Below the pieces are notes generated by a model, which had not been told where the DNA came from, did no database searches, and saw only the letters and a program-made list of their open reading frames with translations. From Vibrio penaeicida (lineage in GTDB: Bacteria; Pseudomonadota; Gammaproteobacteria; Enterobacterales; Vibrionaceae): a stretch of 64,000 bases of DNA. The position numbers and the translations under genes are program-made. Positions 35,908-44,244 of the stretch are shown here, piece after piece. Numbering within the stretch: position 1 is the stretch's first letter; the number at the start of each line of letters is the position of its first letter. Location of the stretch: NCBI RefSeq assembly GCF_019977755.1, contig NZ_AP025145.1:1736001-1800000 (forward strand), in the 5' to 3' direction.

Positions 35908-37278
35908 TTATCGCTTGTGAATTTGCACCTTATACCCTACCGGAGACATAGTGAACGCGAATTGCTCGACAACATCCTCCTGACCTTGCTGTGGCTCCAC
36001 GCGAAACGAACTAAACAAAGCATGAAATGCCAGTTTAATCTCCATCATCGCAAGTGAGCGCCCTGGGCAAAGTCTGGCTCCGGCACCAAACGGCTGTAAG
36101 TTTGAAAACGAAGCGCCACCTTGTTCTAGCCAGCGATTTGGATCATACGTCTTTGGATCGGCAAACAACTCAGGATCGAAACCATTGGCATGAAGCATAA
36201 CAAAAACAGGGGTTCCCTTTTTTACTTCAATATCGCCGATATGGGTATCTTCAATAGGTTCTAAATAAAGTTGGGGGGCGACAGGTTTTAAACGCATGGC
36301 TTCGTACATAATGGCAGTAATGTAAGGGACGCGTGGCAACGGCCAGGACAGAATATGTTCACTTCCCAAGTTTTGCAGTTCTTGGCTCAAATCTGCCTCT
36401 GAAGATTGGTCTCCGCTGACTAAGTATGACATCCACGCAAGCGTATTTGCGGTGGTATCCTCACCAGCCAATAATAGCGTGAGCGCGTTCGCGAGAATAT
36501 CGTTGTCCGTGAGTGTGGAATCTCGGTTTTGCTCGATCAGCATAATCTGGAGCATGTTTTCAGGCATGTCGATAAGTGCCGGTTCTTGCGTCAATTTTCG
36601 CCTTTGCTTTTCAATACACCCCGTCACGAACTGCTTTACTTTTTCTAAGCTTGCGTCAAATTGTTTGTCTTTCTTTGTTTTAAAGAATCGCCACATTGGT
36701 ATCGGTGACTTACAGCGCTGATTCACAATAGGGAAAACATCACCTAAGGCATCCGCTAAAGGCGTTTCTATTTGTTCTATGGAGTTAAAATCTTCACCAA
36801 ACGCGAGCAGCGAAGTAACGTCGACCGTGTACTTTTTAAACTCGTCAACCAACTCTACTGCTTCTCCAGTTTCCGCCAGAGACTCAAAACGTTTTTTAAG
36901 CCGTTCAGTTACTACCGCAAGTTGCGGATAAAAGTGCTTTAGATGGCTAGGTTGAAACATGGGTTCCGTCAGTTTTCTTTGGTGCCGCCAGCGTTCGTCC
37001 TCTGCGGAAAAAATACCGTTCAAGCCAACTTCATCAAATACATTTTCAATGCTTTTAAGTCGACGAAACTCATCCGGTCGGGATTTAAGTACTTGCTTCA
37101 CCTGAGATGGGTCCGCCAGCACCAATACGTTTTTTAGCCCTAGCCGAAGGCGGAACTGAACCCCGTATTCTGCTATCCAACCCAGCATTTGCTGATGGAT
37201 ATTGGGTTTCTTCAAGTAACCAACATGACCGAGTATTCCAGCGGTGGGTGGCATGGGAAGTTGCTCTATTTGCTTCAT
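35908..37278 (-). CDS. Cytochrome P450
   Basis: 456 residues, the usual P450 length. I-helix oxygen-binding motif LLLAGEDTTANTL, K-helix YEAMRLKPV (ExxR), PERF-like DPNRWLEQGG, and heme-binding loop PFGAGARLCPGR with Cys404. There is no membrane anchor and no fused reductase. No ferredoxin or ferredoxin reductase gene is nearby, so its electron donor must be elsewhere. Substrate unknown; AGEDTT and FGAGxRxCPGR resemble class I bacterial or fatty-acid/terpenoid-type P450s. P450s are uncommon in Vibrio-like genomes. Confidence 0.93.
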   Translation of the reverse strand: MKQIEQLPMPPTAGILGHVGYLKKPNIHQQMLGWIAEYGVQFRLRLGLKNVLVLADPSQVKQVLKSRPDEFRRLKSIENVFDEVGLNGIFSAEDERWRHQRKLTEPMFQPSHLKHFYPQLAVVTERLKKRFESLAETGEAVELVDEFKKYTVDVTSLLAFGEDFNSIEQIETPLADALGDVFPIVNQRCKSPIPMWRFFKTKKDKQFDASLEKVKQFVTGCIEKQRRKLTQEPALIDMPENMLQIMLIEQNRDSTLTDNDILANALTLLLAGEDTTANTLAWMSYLVSGDQSSEADLSQELQNLGSEHILSWPLPRVPYITAIMYEAMRLKPVAPQLYLEPIEDTHIGDIEVKKGTPVFVMLHANGFDPELFADPKTYDPNRWLEQGGASFSNLQPFGAGARLCPGRSLAMMEIKLAFHALFSSFRVEPQQGQEDVVEQFAFTMSPVGYKVQIHKR

Positions 37279-37404
37279 CCGTTTTTCCTGAAATAGTAAT
37301 TTATTGGATTGCTAACAAATTAAAAGGCTAACAAAGTGTTAAGAGAGACAGGGTAAGCAGATGTAAGCAAAATTTCTTGGAAAATTTAGGCAAACTTGGA
37401 CAAC

Positions 37405-38082
37405 TTAGACAAAAAAGAACACGATAACTAGGTTATAAAAAACCAAGCCAATGAATAGAGCAGCGAAGGATTTCCACGCAGATGCATTATTCACCTCCCC
37501 TACCCAGCGATGGAAGGCAATAACAGACACATACATTCCATATATGGCAAAGATGGAAATCCAAAATTTCGCATTTTCAATGCCACCTGAAATATTTGGC
37601 TTAAGCTTACTCGTATCCTCAATTACGGTTAATAGTGAGATGCAAATCATCATTAACCCATACGCGTAAAACGTCAGGATCATGGTTGAACGTAGGTTGA
37701 GTTTGCGCCTTTCTAACGCACAAAGAATGAGATAATGGGTAAAAGCGATAATGGCGATGTAGGCTGCAAACCCCACCACGATGAATTCTTGCTCGATAAA
37801 TCCTAAGGAGCGCTCATCTTTTAGTACATAGGGCGGAATAACAAAAACAAGCACGATAGATTCAATGAAATAGATTAGAGCGCGTTTGATGCCTGTTCTC
37901 GATTCGTCAATATGATCGACAAAGGTGTGAGGATGCCTAAACATTTTATACGTCGCCGAAAATATCACGAGGTACTTAGTAAAAAAGACACTAAGAAGAT
38001 CCAGAAACTCCCTTCGATTTTCACCATTCCCCATGATATGCCTGCTCGGTTTTGCTTCACTCTCCTTTTGTTTAACATTCAT
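37405..38082 (-). CDS. Yip1-like/multi-spanning membrane protein of unknown function
   Basis: 225 residues from the ATG at 38082. Five probable membrane segments (IESIVLVFVIPPYVL, EFIVVGFAAYIAIIAFTHY, STMILTFYAYGLMMICISLL, FWISIFAIYGMYVSVI, FAALFIGLVFYNLVIVFFF). It resembles Yip1/DUF families of inner-membrane proteins without known role. An upstream GTG at 38094 with GAGGGG before it is an alternative start. Lies between the P450 and a methyltransferase on the same strand. Confidence 0.7.
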   Translation of the reverse strand: MNVKQKESEAKPSRHIMGNGENRREFLDLLSVFFTKYLVIFSATYKMFRHPHTFVDHIDESRTGIKRALIYFIESIVLVFVIPPYVLKDERSLGFIEQEFIVVGFAAYIAIIAFTHYLILCALERRKLNLRSTMILTFYAYGLMMICISLLTVIEDTSKLKPNISGGIENAKFWISIFAIYGMYVSVIAFHRWVGEVNNASAWKSFAALFIGLVFYNLVIVFFFV

Positions 38083-38117
38083 CGGAGTACGCACCAAGCC
38101 CCTCAGAAAACAAATGC

Positions 38118-38765
38118 TTATGATTTCATATTTGCGACATCTTCAGCGGATGGTTTTCGGGCAATCATAAACATTGAGTCACCTCCGGGCTGCCATTCGT
38201 ATTCAATGTCGAAACCCGCTTTAAGCAGTTTTTCGGTTAAGCTGTCTTTCGTCATTCGGTTCACAAAAGGGGCTAGATTGAGTGTTTGCATTAACGGAAT
38301 TAGCAAACGCCATGCAATATTCAGTTGCCCGATGAGCGCCGTACTCGAAACGAAAATACCATTGGGTTTTAGCAAGTCGAATACTTGTGCAAGCACGATG
38401 TCGACATCATCCATTAAGTGAAGCACATTCAGCCCGAGTACCGCATCGAAGCTTTGCTTCGTCAAATTGAGTTGGTCAAACGTCCCCTCTTTAAATTCTA
38501 TGTTGCTGACTCCCTCTTGTTCCGCTTTGGATTTTGCAATCTCCAACATGTTTGAGGAAATATCGATGGCAACAATGCTGCTTACATAAGGGGAATGGTT
38601 GATTGCTGTTGTACCCGTTCCGCAACCAAATTCTAGAATGTTCCAGCCTTGTTCAAAGTAACTTTGCGTTACCTCCAGCTTCTTTTGATATACCGCCTCG
38701 TCTCTGACTGGTCTTTTGGCATACTTGGGTGCGCTTTTATTCCAAAAGTCTTTAGCTTCTTTCAC
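38118..38765 (-). CDS. Class I SAM-dependent methyltransferase
   Basis: 215 residues from a GTG at 38765, chosen because AAGGGG lies 6 bases upstream; the earlier TTG overlaps that ribosome binding site. Motif I ILEFGCGTGTTAI, then VAIDISSNMLEIAK, LGLNVLHLMDD and LKPNGIFVSST. Small-molecule methyltransferase of the Ubie/Methyltransf_11 group. Substrate unknown; the P450 nearby suggests a tailoring pathway but this is inference. Confidence 0.85.
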   Translation of the reverse strand: MKEAKDFWNKSAPKYAKRPVRDEAVYQKKLEVTQSYFEQGWNILEFGCGTGTTAINHSPYVSSIVAIDISSNMLEIAKSKAEQEGVSNIEFKEGTFDQLNLTKQSFDAVLGLNVLHLMDDVDIVLAQVFDLLKPNGIFVSSTALIGQLNIAWRLLIPLMQTLNLAPFVNRMTKDSLTEKLLKAGFDIEYEWQPGGDSMFMIARKPSAEDVANMKS

Positions 38766-38956
38766 TTGTATTCCCCTTATCAAAGTGGCGATAGCGAACG
38801 TTTACTCTATTCGAATTCAAGATGTCTTAGTTGAACTGGATTCACACATACGTGATTATTCATCATTTGTTATTTATACAAGACACAGATTAAATAGACC
38901 TTTAACCCAAGTAACCACAAGATGCTAGGTTCACGTTATATGGAGTACCCAAAGGA

Positions 38957-40285
38957 ATGGTCGCGTCTAATCACTCGGATTTAATTCAGCGGTTCCCGTT
39001 GCTTAAAAAACTTATCTCACTTGAAGAAATCTGCTGGTTTAACCCCAATGCCACCAACTTAGAAACAGGGTTGCCTTATGTGGGCTTAGGCATAGACGAT
39101 ATTCAGCAGGCGAGCCACCGATTAAAAAGGTTTGCCCCTTACATTAGTGAGGTGTTCCCTGAAACGAAAATCAACCAAGGCATGATTGAATCGGAATTGG
39201 TCGAGATTCCACATATGCACAAAAAATTAGAGCAGCTCTACGACACAAAAGTAGCAGGGAGATTAATGCTGAAAAAAGACAGTCATCTCCCCATTTCAGG
39301 ATCTATCAAAGCACGAGGTGGCATTTATGAAGTTTTGACTCATGCTGAACAGTTGGCGATAGAAGCAGGGCTGCTCAAGGAAAGTGATGATTACCGCATC
39401 ATCAACTCCGACGCGTTCCGAGCGTTCTTCAGCCAATACAAAATAGCGGTAGGGTCAACAGGGAACCTCGGTCTGTCGATAGGTATTATGAGTGCCAAGC
39501 TTGGATTTTCAGTGTCCGTTCATATGTCAGCAGACGCGCGACAGTGGAAAAAAGACAAGCTTCGACACCACGGTGTCAATGTGGTGGAATACCAACAAGA
39601 TTACGGGGTGGCCGTCGAACAAGGGCGTAAAGAAGCTGAAAAGGATCCACACTGCTTTTTTATCGATGATGAAAATTCACAAACCCTTTTCCTAGGGTAT
39701 TCCGTTGCTGGAGAAAGGCTGAAACAGCAGTTAGAAAAGCAAAACATCACCGTAGATGAAGATCACCCGCTGTTTGTGTATTTACCATGTGGAGTGGGTG
39801 GCGGACCTGGGGGCGTCGCGTTTGGTTTAAAAATGGCACTCGGCGACCACGTGCACTGCATTTTTGCCGAACCGACCCACTCTCCTTGCATGATGCTTGG
39901 CGTACACACGGGTTTGCACGATCAAATATGCGTGCAAGATTTGGGGATTGATAACGTAACTGCGGCCGATGGCTTGGCGGTTGGCAGAGCTTCTGGCTTT
40001 GTTGGAAGAGCCATGGAACGTTTGCTAGACGGGTACTACACCTTATCAGACGAGCATATGTATCGCTTACTGCGAGAACTGTCGTTAACGGAAGATATAC
40101 AACTAGAACCGTCCGCTTTGGCTGGTATGGCAGGGCCATTTCATGTTTGCACACACCAAGACTACTTAGACAAGTTCGGCATCGATAACACCAAATTGGA
40201 CAACGCCACTCACATAGTCTGGGCAACTGGCGGCGGTATGGTGCCGAAGGAAGAAATGACCAGGTATACCAATCACCCACGATAA
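38957..40285 (+). CDS. dsdA: D-serine ammonia-lyase (D-serine dehydratase)
   Basis: 442 residues, matching E. coli DsdA (442). PLP lysine Lys118 in [33 protein letters not shown]; phosphate-binding [55 protein letters not shown]. Converts D-serine to pyruvate and ammonia in the cytoplasm. The ATG has AAAGGA immediately before it (tight spacing). No dsdX transporter is adjacent, unlike in E. coli. Divergent from the methyltransferase. Confidence 0.95.
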   Translation: MVASNHSDLIQRFPLLKKLISLEEICWFNPNATNLETGLPYVGLGIDDIQQASHRLKRFAPYISEVFPETKINQGMIESELVEIPHMHKKLEQLYDTKVAGRLMLKKDSHLPISGSIKARGGIYEVLTHAEQLAIEAGLLKESDDYRIINSDAFRAFFSQYKIAVGSTGNLGLSIGIMSAKLGFSVSVHMSADARQWKKDKLRHHGVNVVEYQQDYGVAVEQGRKEAEKDPHCFFIDDENSQTLFLGYSVAGERLKQQLEKQNITVDEDHPLFVYLPCGVGGGPGGVAFGLKMALGDHVHCIFAEPTHSPCMMLGVHTGLHDQICVQDLGIDNVTAADGLAVGRASGFVGRAMERLLDGYYTLSDEHMYRLLRELSLTEDIQLEPSALAGMAGPFHVCTHQDYLDKFGIDNTKLDNATHIVWATGGGMVPKEEMTRYTNHPR

Positions 40286-40316
40286 AATTCAATTATTCAG
40301 CAATGATACGTGAAAC

Positions 40317-40345
40317 AAAAATCGAGCCCGTAAGCTCGATTTTTT
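40317..40345. terminator. Bidirectional terminator between dsdA and the S4-domain gene
   Basis: AAAAATCGAGC-CCGTAA-GCTCGATTTTTT: seven G/C-rich pairs plus A:T extension with a T tract on both strands. It lies between convergent genes. Confidence 0.92.
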
Positions 40346-40348
40346 CAC

Positions 40349-40807
40349 TTAAAACTTTATTGAACCACGCCCCGTTTGCTCATCACGAGGGGATGAGTTT
40401 GGTTTCTTCTCGGGTTGTTCTTTCTTAGCCTTTTTGCTGGTCGCGCTGTTTTTATTGCTAGAGCTAGACTTTTTATTACCTGAAGCTGGCTTTTTATTCT
40501 TAGGAGGACTCGCCTTACGACGTTCTTGCTTAATGGATTTCGCTTCTTTGGGTTCTGGTTCTGATACTGGCGCATCGCAAATGATAACGTAATATTCCTG
40601 ATTGAATTCAATCAAGTCACCATCGTAAAGCTTTCGACGCTTGCGAGTTTCTAGCTCACCATTAACGGCTACATAACCCTCTGAAATGGCGTATTTCGCT
40701 TCACCACCACCACTCACCACATTAGCAATTTTTAATACTTTGTAGAGCTCTATTGGCTGAGATGCGACCTCAACCCCTAGCGCTTCTACTTCAATCTCTT
40801 CACTCAT
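40349..40807 (-). CDS. S4-domain RNA-binding protein with basic disordered tail
   Basis: 152 residues. The N-terminal 75 residues are an S4 domain of the YbcJ type (IELYKVLKIANVVSGGGEAK, VNGELETRKRRKLYDGD). The last 65 are Lys/Ser/Pro-rich and disordered (PKNKKPASGNKKSSSSNKNS), a tail not found in short YbcJ proteins. Probably binds RNA or ribosomes. Confidence 0.85.
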   Translation of the reverse strand: MSEEIEVEALGVEVASQPIELYKVLKIANVVSGGGEAKYAISEGYVAVNGELETRKRRKLYDGDLIEFNQEYYVIICDAPVSEPEPKEAKSIKQERRKASPPKNKKPASGNKKSSSSNKNSATSKKAKKEQPEKKPNSSPRDEQTGRGSIKF

Positions 40808-40866
40808 TAACGAATCTCACTAGAAAGGACGCGACATTGTAACGATTTTTTCCGGGCATGTAGACA

Positions 40867-41526
40867 TTAATGGCAACCAGAGCATTTATGCTCCAACAGT
40901 TTCAAAATGTCTTCAGGCTTGCTCCACAAGTGGAAGGGGGTTTCTGCCGTAAGCTCTTGCTTCGAACCGTAGCCCCACAACACGCCTGCACTCTTCAGTC
41001 CATTTTTGTGTGCAGCAGTCAAATCCACGGCTCGGTCTCCAACCATCAAAGAACGTGCTGTAATAACCCCTTTCTTTTTTAGAGATTCCAATTGTTGCCA
41101 TTTCTCAATACCAACGTCGCCACCATCAACGAATGCAAAGAGATCTCGAAGACCATGCATTTCTAGAATTTGACTGGCGTAATCTGCTCGTTTAGATGTG
41201 CAAAGACCAAGTGTAAATTGTTCAGATTGATGGAGGGTTTTCAGCGTTTGGGCAATGCCAGCGTAAAGGGTATTTTCTTTGTATCCGATTTTGGAATAAC
41301 GTTCGCGGTATTTGTCGACGAGAGATTGTATGAGTTTGGGGTCGTTTTGCTTGGTGATGTCGTAAAAAGTGAGGTCTAACGGAGGGCCGATGTAATTGAG
41401 TAAGTGCTGCTCTGGGTAACTGGGGAAGTTGTGCGCTTGCAGCGAATAATTTATAGACCGTATAAAGCCTTGCCGGGGTTCGACGAGTGTACCGTCCAAA
41501 TCAAAAATTATGGTTTGATAATCCAA
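40867..41526 (-). CDS. HAD-family phosphatase (Gph-like)
   Basis: 219 residues from a TTG at 41526, chosen because GGAGG lies 5 bases upstream and HAD proteins usually start a few residues before DxDGT. An ATG at 41562 (twelve codons earlier) has no ribosome binding site. FDLDGTLVEP (catalytic Asp pair), LCTSKRA, VGDRAVDLTAAHKNG. Substrate range could include phosphoglycolate, nucleotides or sugar phosphates. Confidence 0.85.
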   Translation of the reverse strand: MDYQTIIFDLDGTLVEPRQGFIRSINYSLQAHNFPSYPEQHLLNYIGPPLDLTFYDITKQNDPKLIQSLVDKYRERYSKIGYKENTLYAGIAQTLKTLHQSEQFTLGLCTSKRADYASQILEMHGLRDLFAFVDGGDVGIEKWQQLESLKKKGVITARSLMVGDRAVDLTAAHKNGLKSAGVLWGYGSKQELTAETPFHLWSKPEDILKLLEHKCSGCH

Positions 41527-41735
41527 TATTCCCTCCTTGCTGTCCGAATTTTTAGTGTTCATGGTACTGCTTTTTATAGCCCTTAGATAGTAACGAAACT
41601 GTTAAAAAAACACCATTGAAAATTCATGTAAATTTAGTGGGGTCTTAATAGTGGCATTAATCTGGTTTGCGTTAGACTTCACTCCCATTTACAGTGAACG
41701 TTGTCGCGTTCTGATAAGCAAACAAGGAAGTGGTA

Positions 41736-42359
41736 ATGATCAGTATGGAATTTCTTCTCACAACCCTAATCGTCGTTTTAATACCTGGGACGGGTGTGAT
41801 TTTTACAATTTCCGTTGGGTTGTTTCAAGGTCGACGTGCCAGTATGGCAGCAGCCTTCGGCTGTACTTTAGGTATTATTCCAGCGCTTCTGGCATGTGTG
41901 TTGGGTTTGAGTGCCATTTTGCACACCAGTGCTTTAGCGTTTCAAATAATAAAATACGCAGGCGCCGCGTATCTGCTTTACCTCGCTTGGGGGATGTGGC
42001 GTGCTAGCAACGAAGGGAAAATGACATTTTCTAAAACAGAGAATTCTTCATTTCGAACAGTCTCCACTCAAGCATTCCTTCTCAATATCTTGAATCCCAA
42101 GTTATCGCTGTTCTTTTTGGCTTTCCTTCCACAATTCATCCCTAGCAATACTGAAGCCACGCTTTTTAGCATGCTGGTATTAGGTGGAATATTCATGCTG
42201 ATGACGTTTGTGGTGTTTGTTGCCTACGGTTTGTTGGCTCATCAGGTAAGCCAATACGTGACTCAATCTAAACGCGCAATTGCGTTGATTCAAAAAGTAT
42301 TTTCAGCCAGTTTTGCGGGGTTAGGCGCTAAACTGGCACTAAGCGAAAACTCGCTCTAA
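41736..42359 (+). CDS. LysE-family amino-acid exporter
   Basis: 207 residues with five to six membrane helices. LLTTLIVVLIPGTGVIFTIS and ALLLNILNPKLSLFFLAFLP-like (AFLLNILNPKLSLFFLAFLP) carry the family's PGP/NPK signatures. Exports small amino acids or homoserine lactones across the inner membrane. The ATG at 41736 follows AAGGAAG with 5-base spacing; a GTG at 41730 is too close to it. Confidence 0.87.
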   Translation: MISMEFLLTTLIVVLIPGTGVIFTISVGLFQGRRASMAAAFGCTLGIIPALLACVLGLSAILHTSALAFQIIKYAGAAYLLYLAWGMWRASNEGKMTFSKTENSSFRTVSTQAFLLNILNPKLSLFFLAFLPQFIPSNTEATLFSMLVLGGIFMLMTFVVFVAYGLLAHQVSQYVTQSKRAIALIQKVFSASFAGLGAKLALSENSL

Positions 42360-42385
42360 GAACCAATACTCCTACTTAACTTACT

Positions 42386-42439
42386 CAACTGACCTCAAGA
42401 TTCGAAACCCAATACATCCGAATCATTTGAGGTCAGTTG
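42386..42439. repeat. 19-21-base inverted repeat overlapping the 3' end of the GNAT gene
   Basis: CAACTGACCTCAA (42386-42398) and TTGAGGTCAGTTG (42427-42439) are perfect inverted copies, and pairing continues inward with GATTCG/CGAATC after a two-base bulge. The stop codon of the GNAT gene and its last 14 codons are inside the hairpin. No T tract follows. Confidence 0.85.
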
Positions 42440-42907
42440 AATTTCTAAAATGGGCAATTGTCGCCCTTCTGGTAATGATGGATAAACGCCAACTTGCTTG
42501 GCACCATATTTTTGATAGAAACCCACGGCATTTGGGTCTGACACAATGACTAACTTTTCAGCTGATTTCTCACTTATTCGAGCAAACATGTCAGTCATCA
42601 TTTGATCGCCAAACCCTAACCCTAGAAATCGCGGTGAAACAAAGCAATCTTCTAGTTCGAAGACTTTACCTTCAGACTGGCTAAATGAATACAAGCAGCA
42701 CAATAAACCGTCAGGGGTCACGCCTTTATAAAAGTGACGGTGCATAAAGCACGCCTCTGTAATGGTAAGCCCTGTGCGCCAAAGCTCGATTTGCTCTGGG
42801 CTATATCCCCAAGATGCTTTTGAAGCAAAGATCAGGGTATTGATGTTTGGAATGTCTTTAAGTTGCGCTTTAATGAAAGAACAGCGCGCTGTTGGAGAGT
42901 CTGTCAT
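42395..42907 (-). CDS. GNAT-family N-acetyltransferase
   Basis: 170 residues. Acetyl-CoA fold seen in LEDCFVSPRFLGLGFGDQMM (Q/RxxGxG/A-like loop, here RFLGLGFG) and NAVGFYQKYGAKQVG. Possible function: acetylation of a small amine or protein. The C-terminal 14 residues (ending VLGFES) are encoded in a strong inverted repeat that may be added sequence. Confidence 0.82.
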   Translation of the reverse strand: MTDSPTARCSFIKAQLKDIPNINTLIFASKASWGYSPEQIELWRTGLTITEACFMHRHFYKGVTPDGLLCCLYSFSQSEGKVFELEDCFVSPRFLGLGFGDQMMTDMFARISEKSAEKLVIVSDPNAVGFYQKYGAKQVGVYPSLPEGRQLPILEIQLTSNDSDVLGFES

Positions 42908-42955
42908 GGAATCCGTTACTGCAGTTACCCTTGTTCATTGGGCAATGATGACAAT

Positions 42956-44080
42956 TTAAAGTTCAAAAGGAAGCTGCATTTGCCACACCAAGCCTCGTTC
43001 ATCCGATTCTAGTTTCGCATGCCCCGCAAGAGAGGTATTGATGATATTTGCGGCTACCGTTGCACTCAAGCCAACATGCCCCGCTCGCCCACGTTTAGTG
43101 GTGAAAAATGGCCTAATTACTTCCGTCAAAATCTCGTTTTCAACGCCCACGCCATTGTCCCAATAAGTAATCGTAAGATGCTGCCCTGCTCGCTGCCACG
43201 AAATATGGATATTGCGTTTCTCTTCTGTATTTGAATAGGCATGAACTAAAGAGTTTTCTATCAAGTTGTTGAACACTATCCCAAGAAGTTTCGCATCGGT
43301 TTTTAACAGCTCTTTTTCACCATCCAGCCGAACCATTACTCCCGATTCTGCCAGTTTGGCGTGGAAATGCGCGATAACTTTTTCGATAACTTTAATCAGG
43401 CTCACTTCTTCAATGTTCAATTCATTTTCCGTATCAGAAATCGATTTAAACATTTCCATCATGTCGGCAACCCGATTTAAGTTATTCAGGTTTAGATCAA
43501 CACTGTCGTGGCAGAAGATGATGAAATCTTTTAGTTTCGAACTGGTGATCTTTTGATCCCTAAACTGCTGTTCAAAACTCAAAATGGTCTCTCTCATATG
43601 GGTAGAGGTAAGAATGCTTGTCCCTAGCGGAGTATTAATTTCATTTGCTACCCCAACCACTAGGTTATTTAACGCGGAGGTGAGCTCTTTTTTAAGGAGT
43701 TTTTTCTGTGCTTCACGGAGTGTCAGTTGAGTCTTTACTCTCGCCAATACTTCTTGAGGGCGATACGGTTTAGAAATGTAATCGACGCCCCCCGCATCCA
43801 ACGCTTCGACAATGCTTTCCACATCCGTGAATGCACTCACAAAAATAACGGGGATGTCACTGGTATCGGTGTTCTCTTTTAGAATTTTACACAACTCAAT
43901 CCCAGACATACGGGGCATTTTGATGTCTGAAATGATCAAGTCGGGTTTTTGTTTTTCCACCAGCTTCAAAGCAATGTGTCCACTGGTTGCAGCACGAATA
44001 CGATACTCCGGCTGCTGCATGATAAGTTGCAACATCCTTAAGTTTTCTGCCACATCATCGACAATCAAAAGTTCATACAT
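42956..44080 (-). CDS. Receiver-histidine-kinase-type protein lacking the phospho-acceptor histidine
   Basis: 374 residues. Receiver domain first (LLIVDDVAEN, SDIKMPRMSGIEL with Asp52, VSAF, YISKPY), a coiled linker, a HisKA-like segment and HATPase_c (NNLIENSLVHAYS, DNGVGVENEI, FFTTKRGRAGHVGLSAT). The expected H-box is LVVGVANEINTPLG: the conserved histidine is Asn146 (codon AAT). So it probably cannot autophosphorylate there and may be a regulatory pseudo-kinase or phosphatase. It is divergent from the large hybrid kinase at 44245, with 164 bases between. Confidence 0.9.
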   Translation of the reverse strand: MYELLIVDDVAENLRMLQLIMQQPEYRIRAATSGHIALKLVEKQKPDLIISDIKMPRMSGIELCKILKENTDTSDIPVIFVSAFTDVESIVEALDAGGVDYISKPYRPQEVLARVKTQLTLREAQKKLLKKELTSALNNLVVGVANEINTPLGTSILTSTHMRETILSFEQQFRDQKITSSKLKDFIIFCHDSVDLNLNNLNRVADMMEMFKSISDTENELNIEEVSLIKVIEKVIAHFHAKLAESGVMVRLDGEKELLKTDAKLLGIVFNNLIENSLVHAYSNTEEKRNIHISWQRAGQHLTITYWDNGVGVENEILTEVIRPFFTTKRGRAGHVGLSATVAANIINTSLAGHAKLESDERGLVWQMQLPFEL

Positions 44081-44244
44081 AGATCACGTAACACCCCGTT
44101 TTTTAAATCAAGTATAGACGAGGAAAATGAGAGTTATTGAGCCAAATGAAAATTTCTGAAATCAAGTCGTTGTCTTCTTGGGAAAAGTGCACATTGTTAA
44201 CTATGCTATTTAGAGTTGTGTTCCCGTAGTGACGTGGTAATTCC

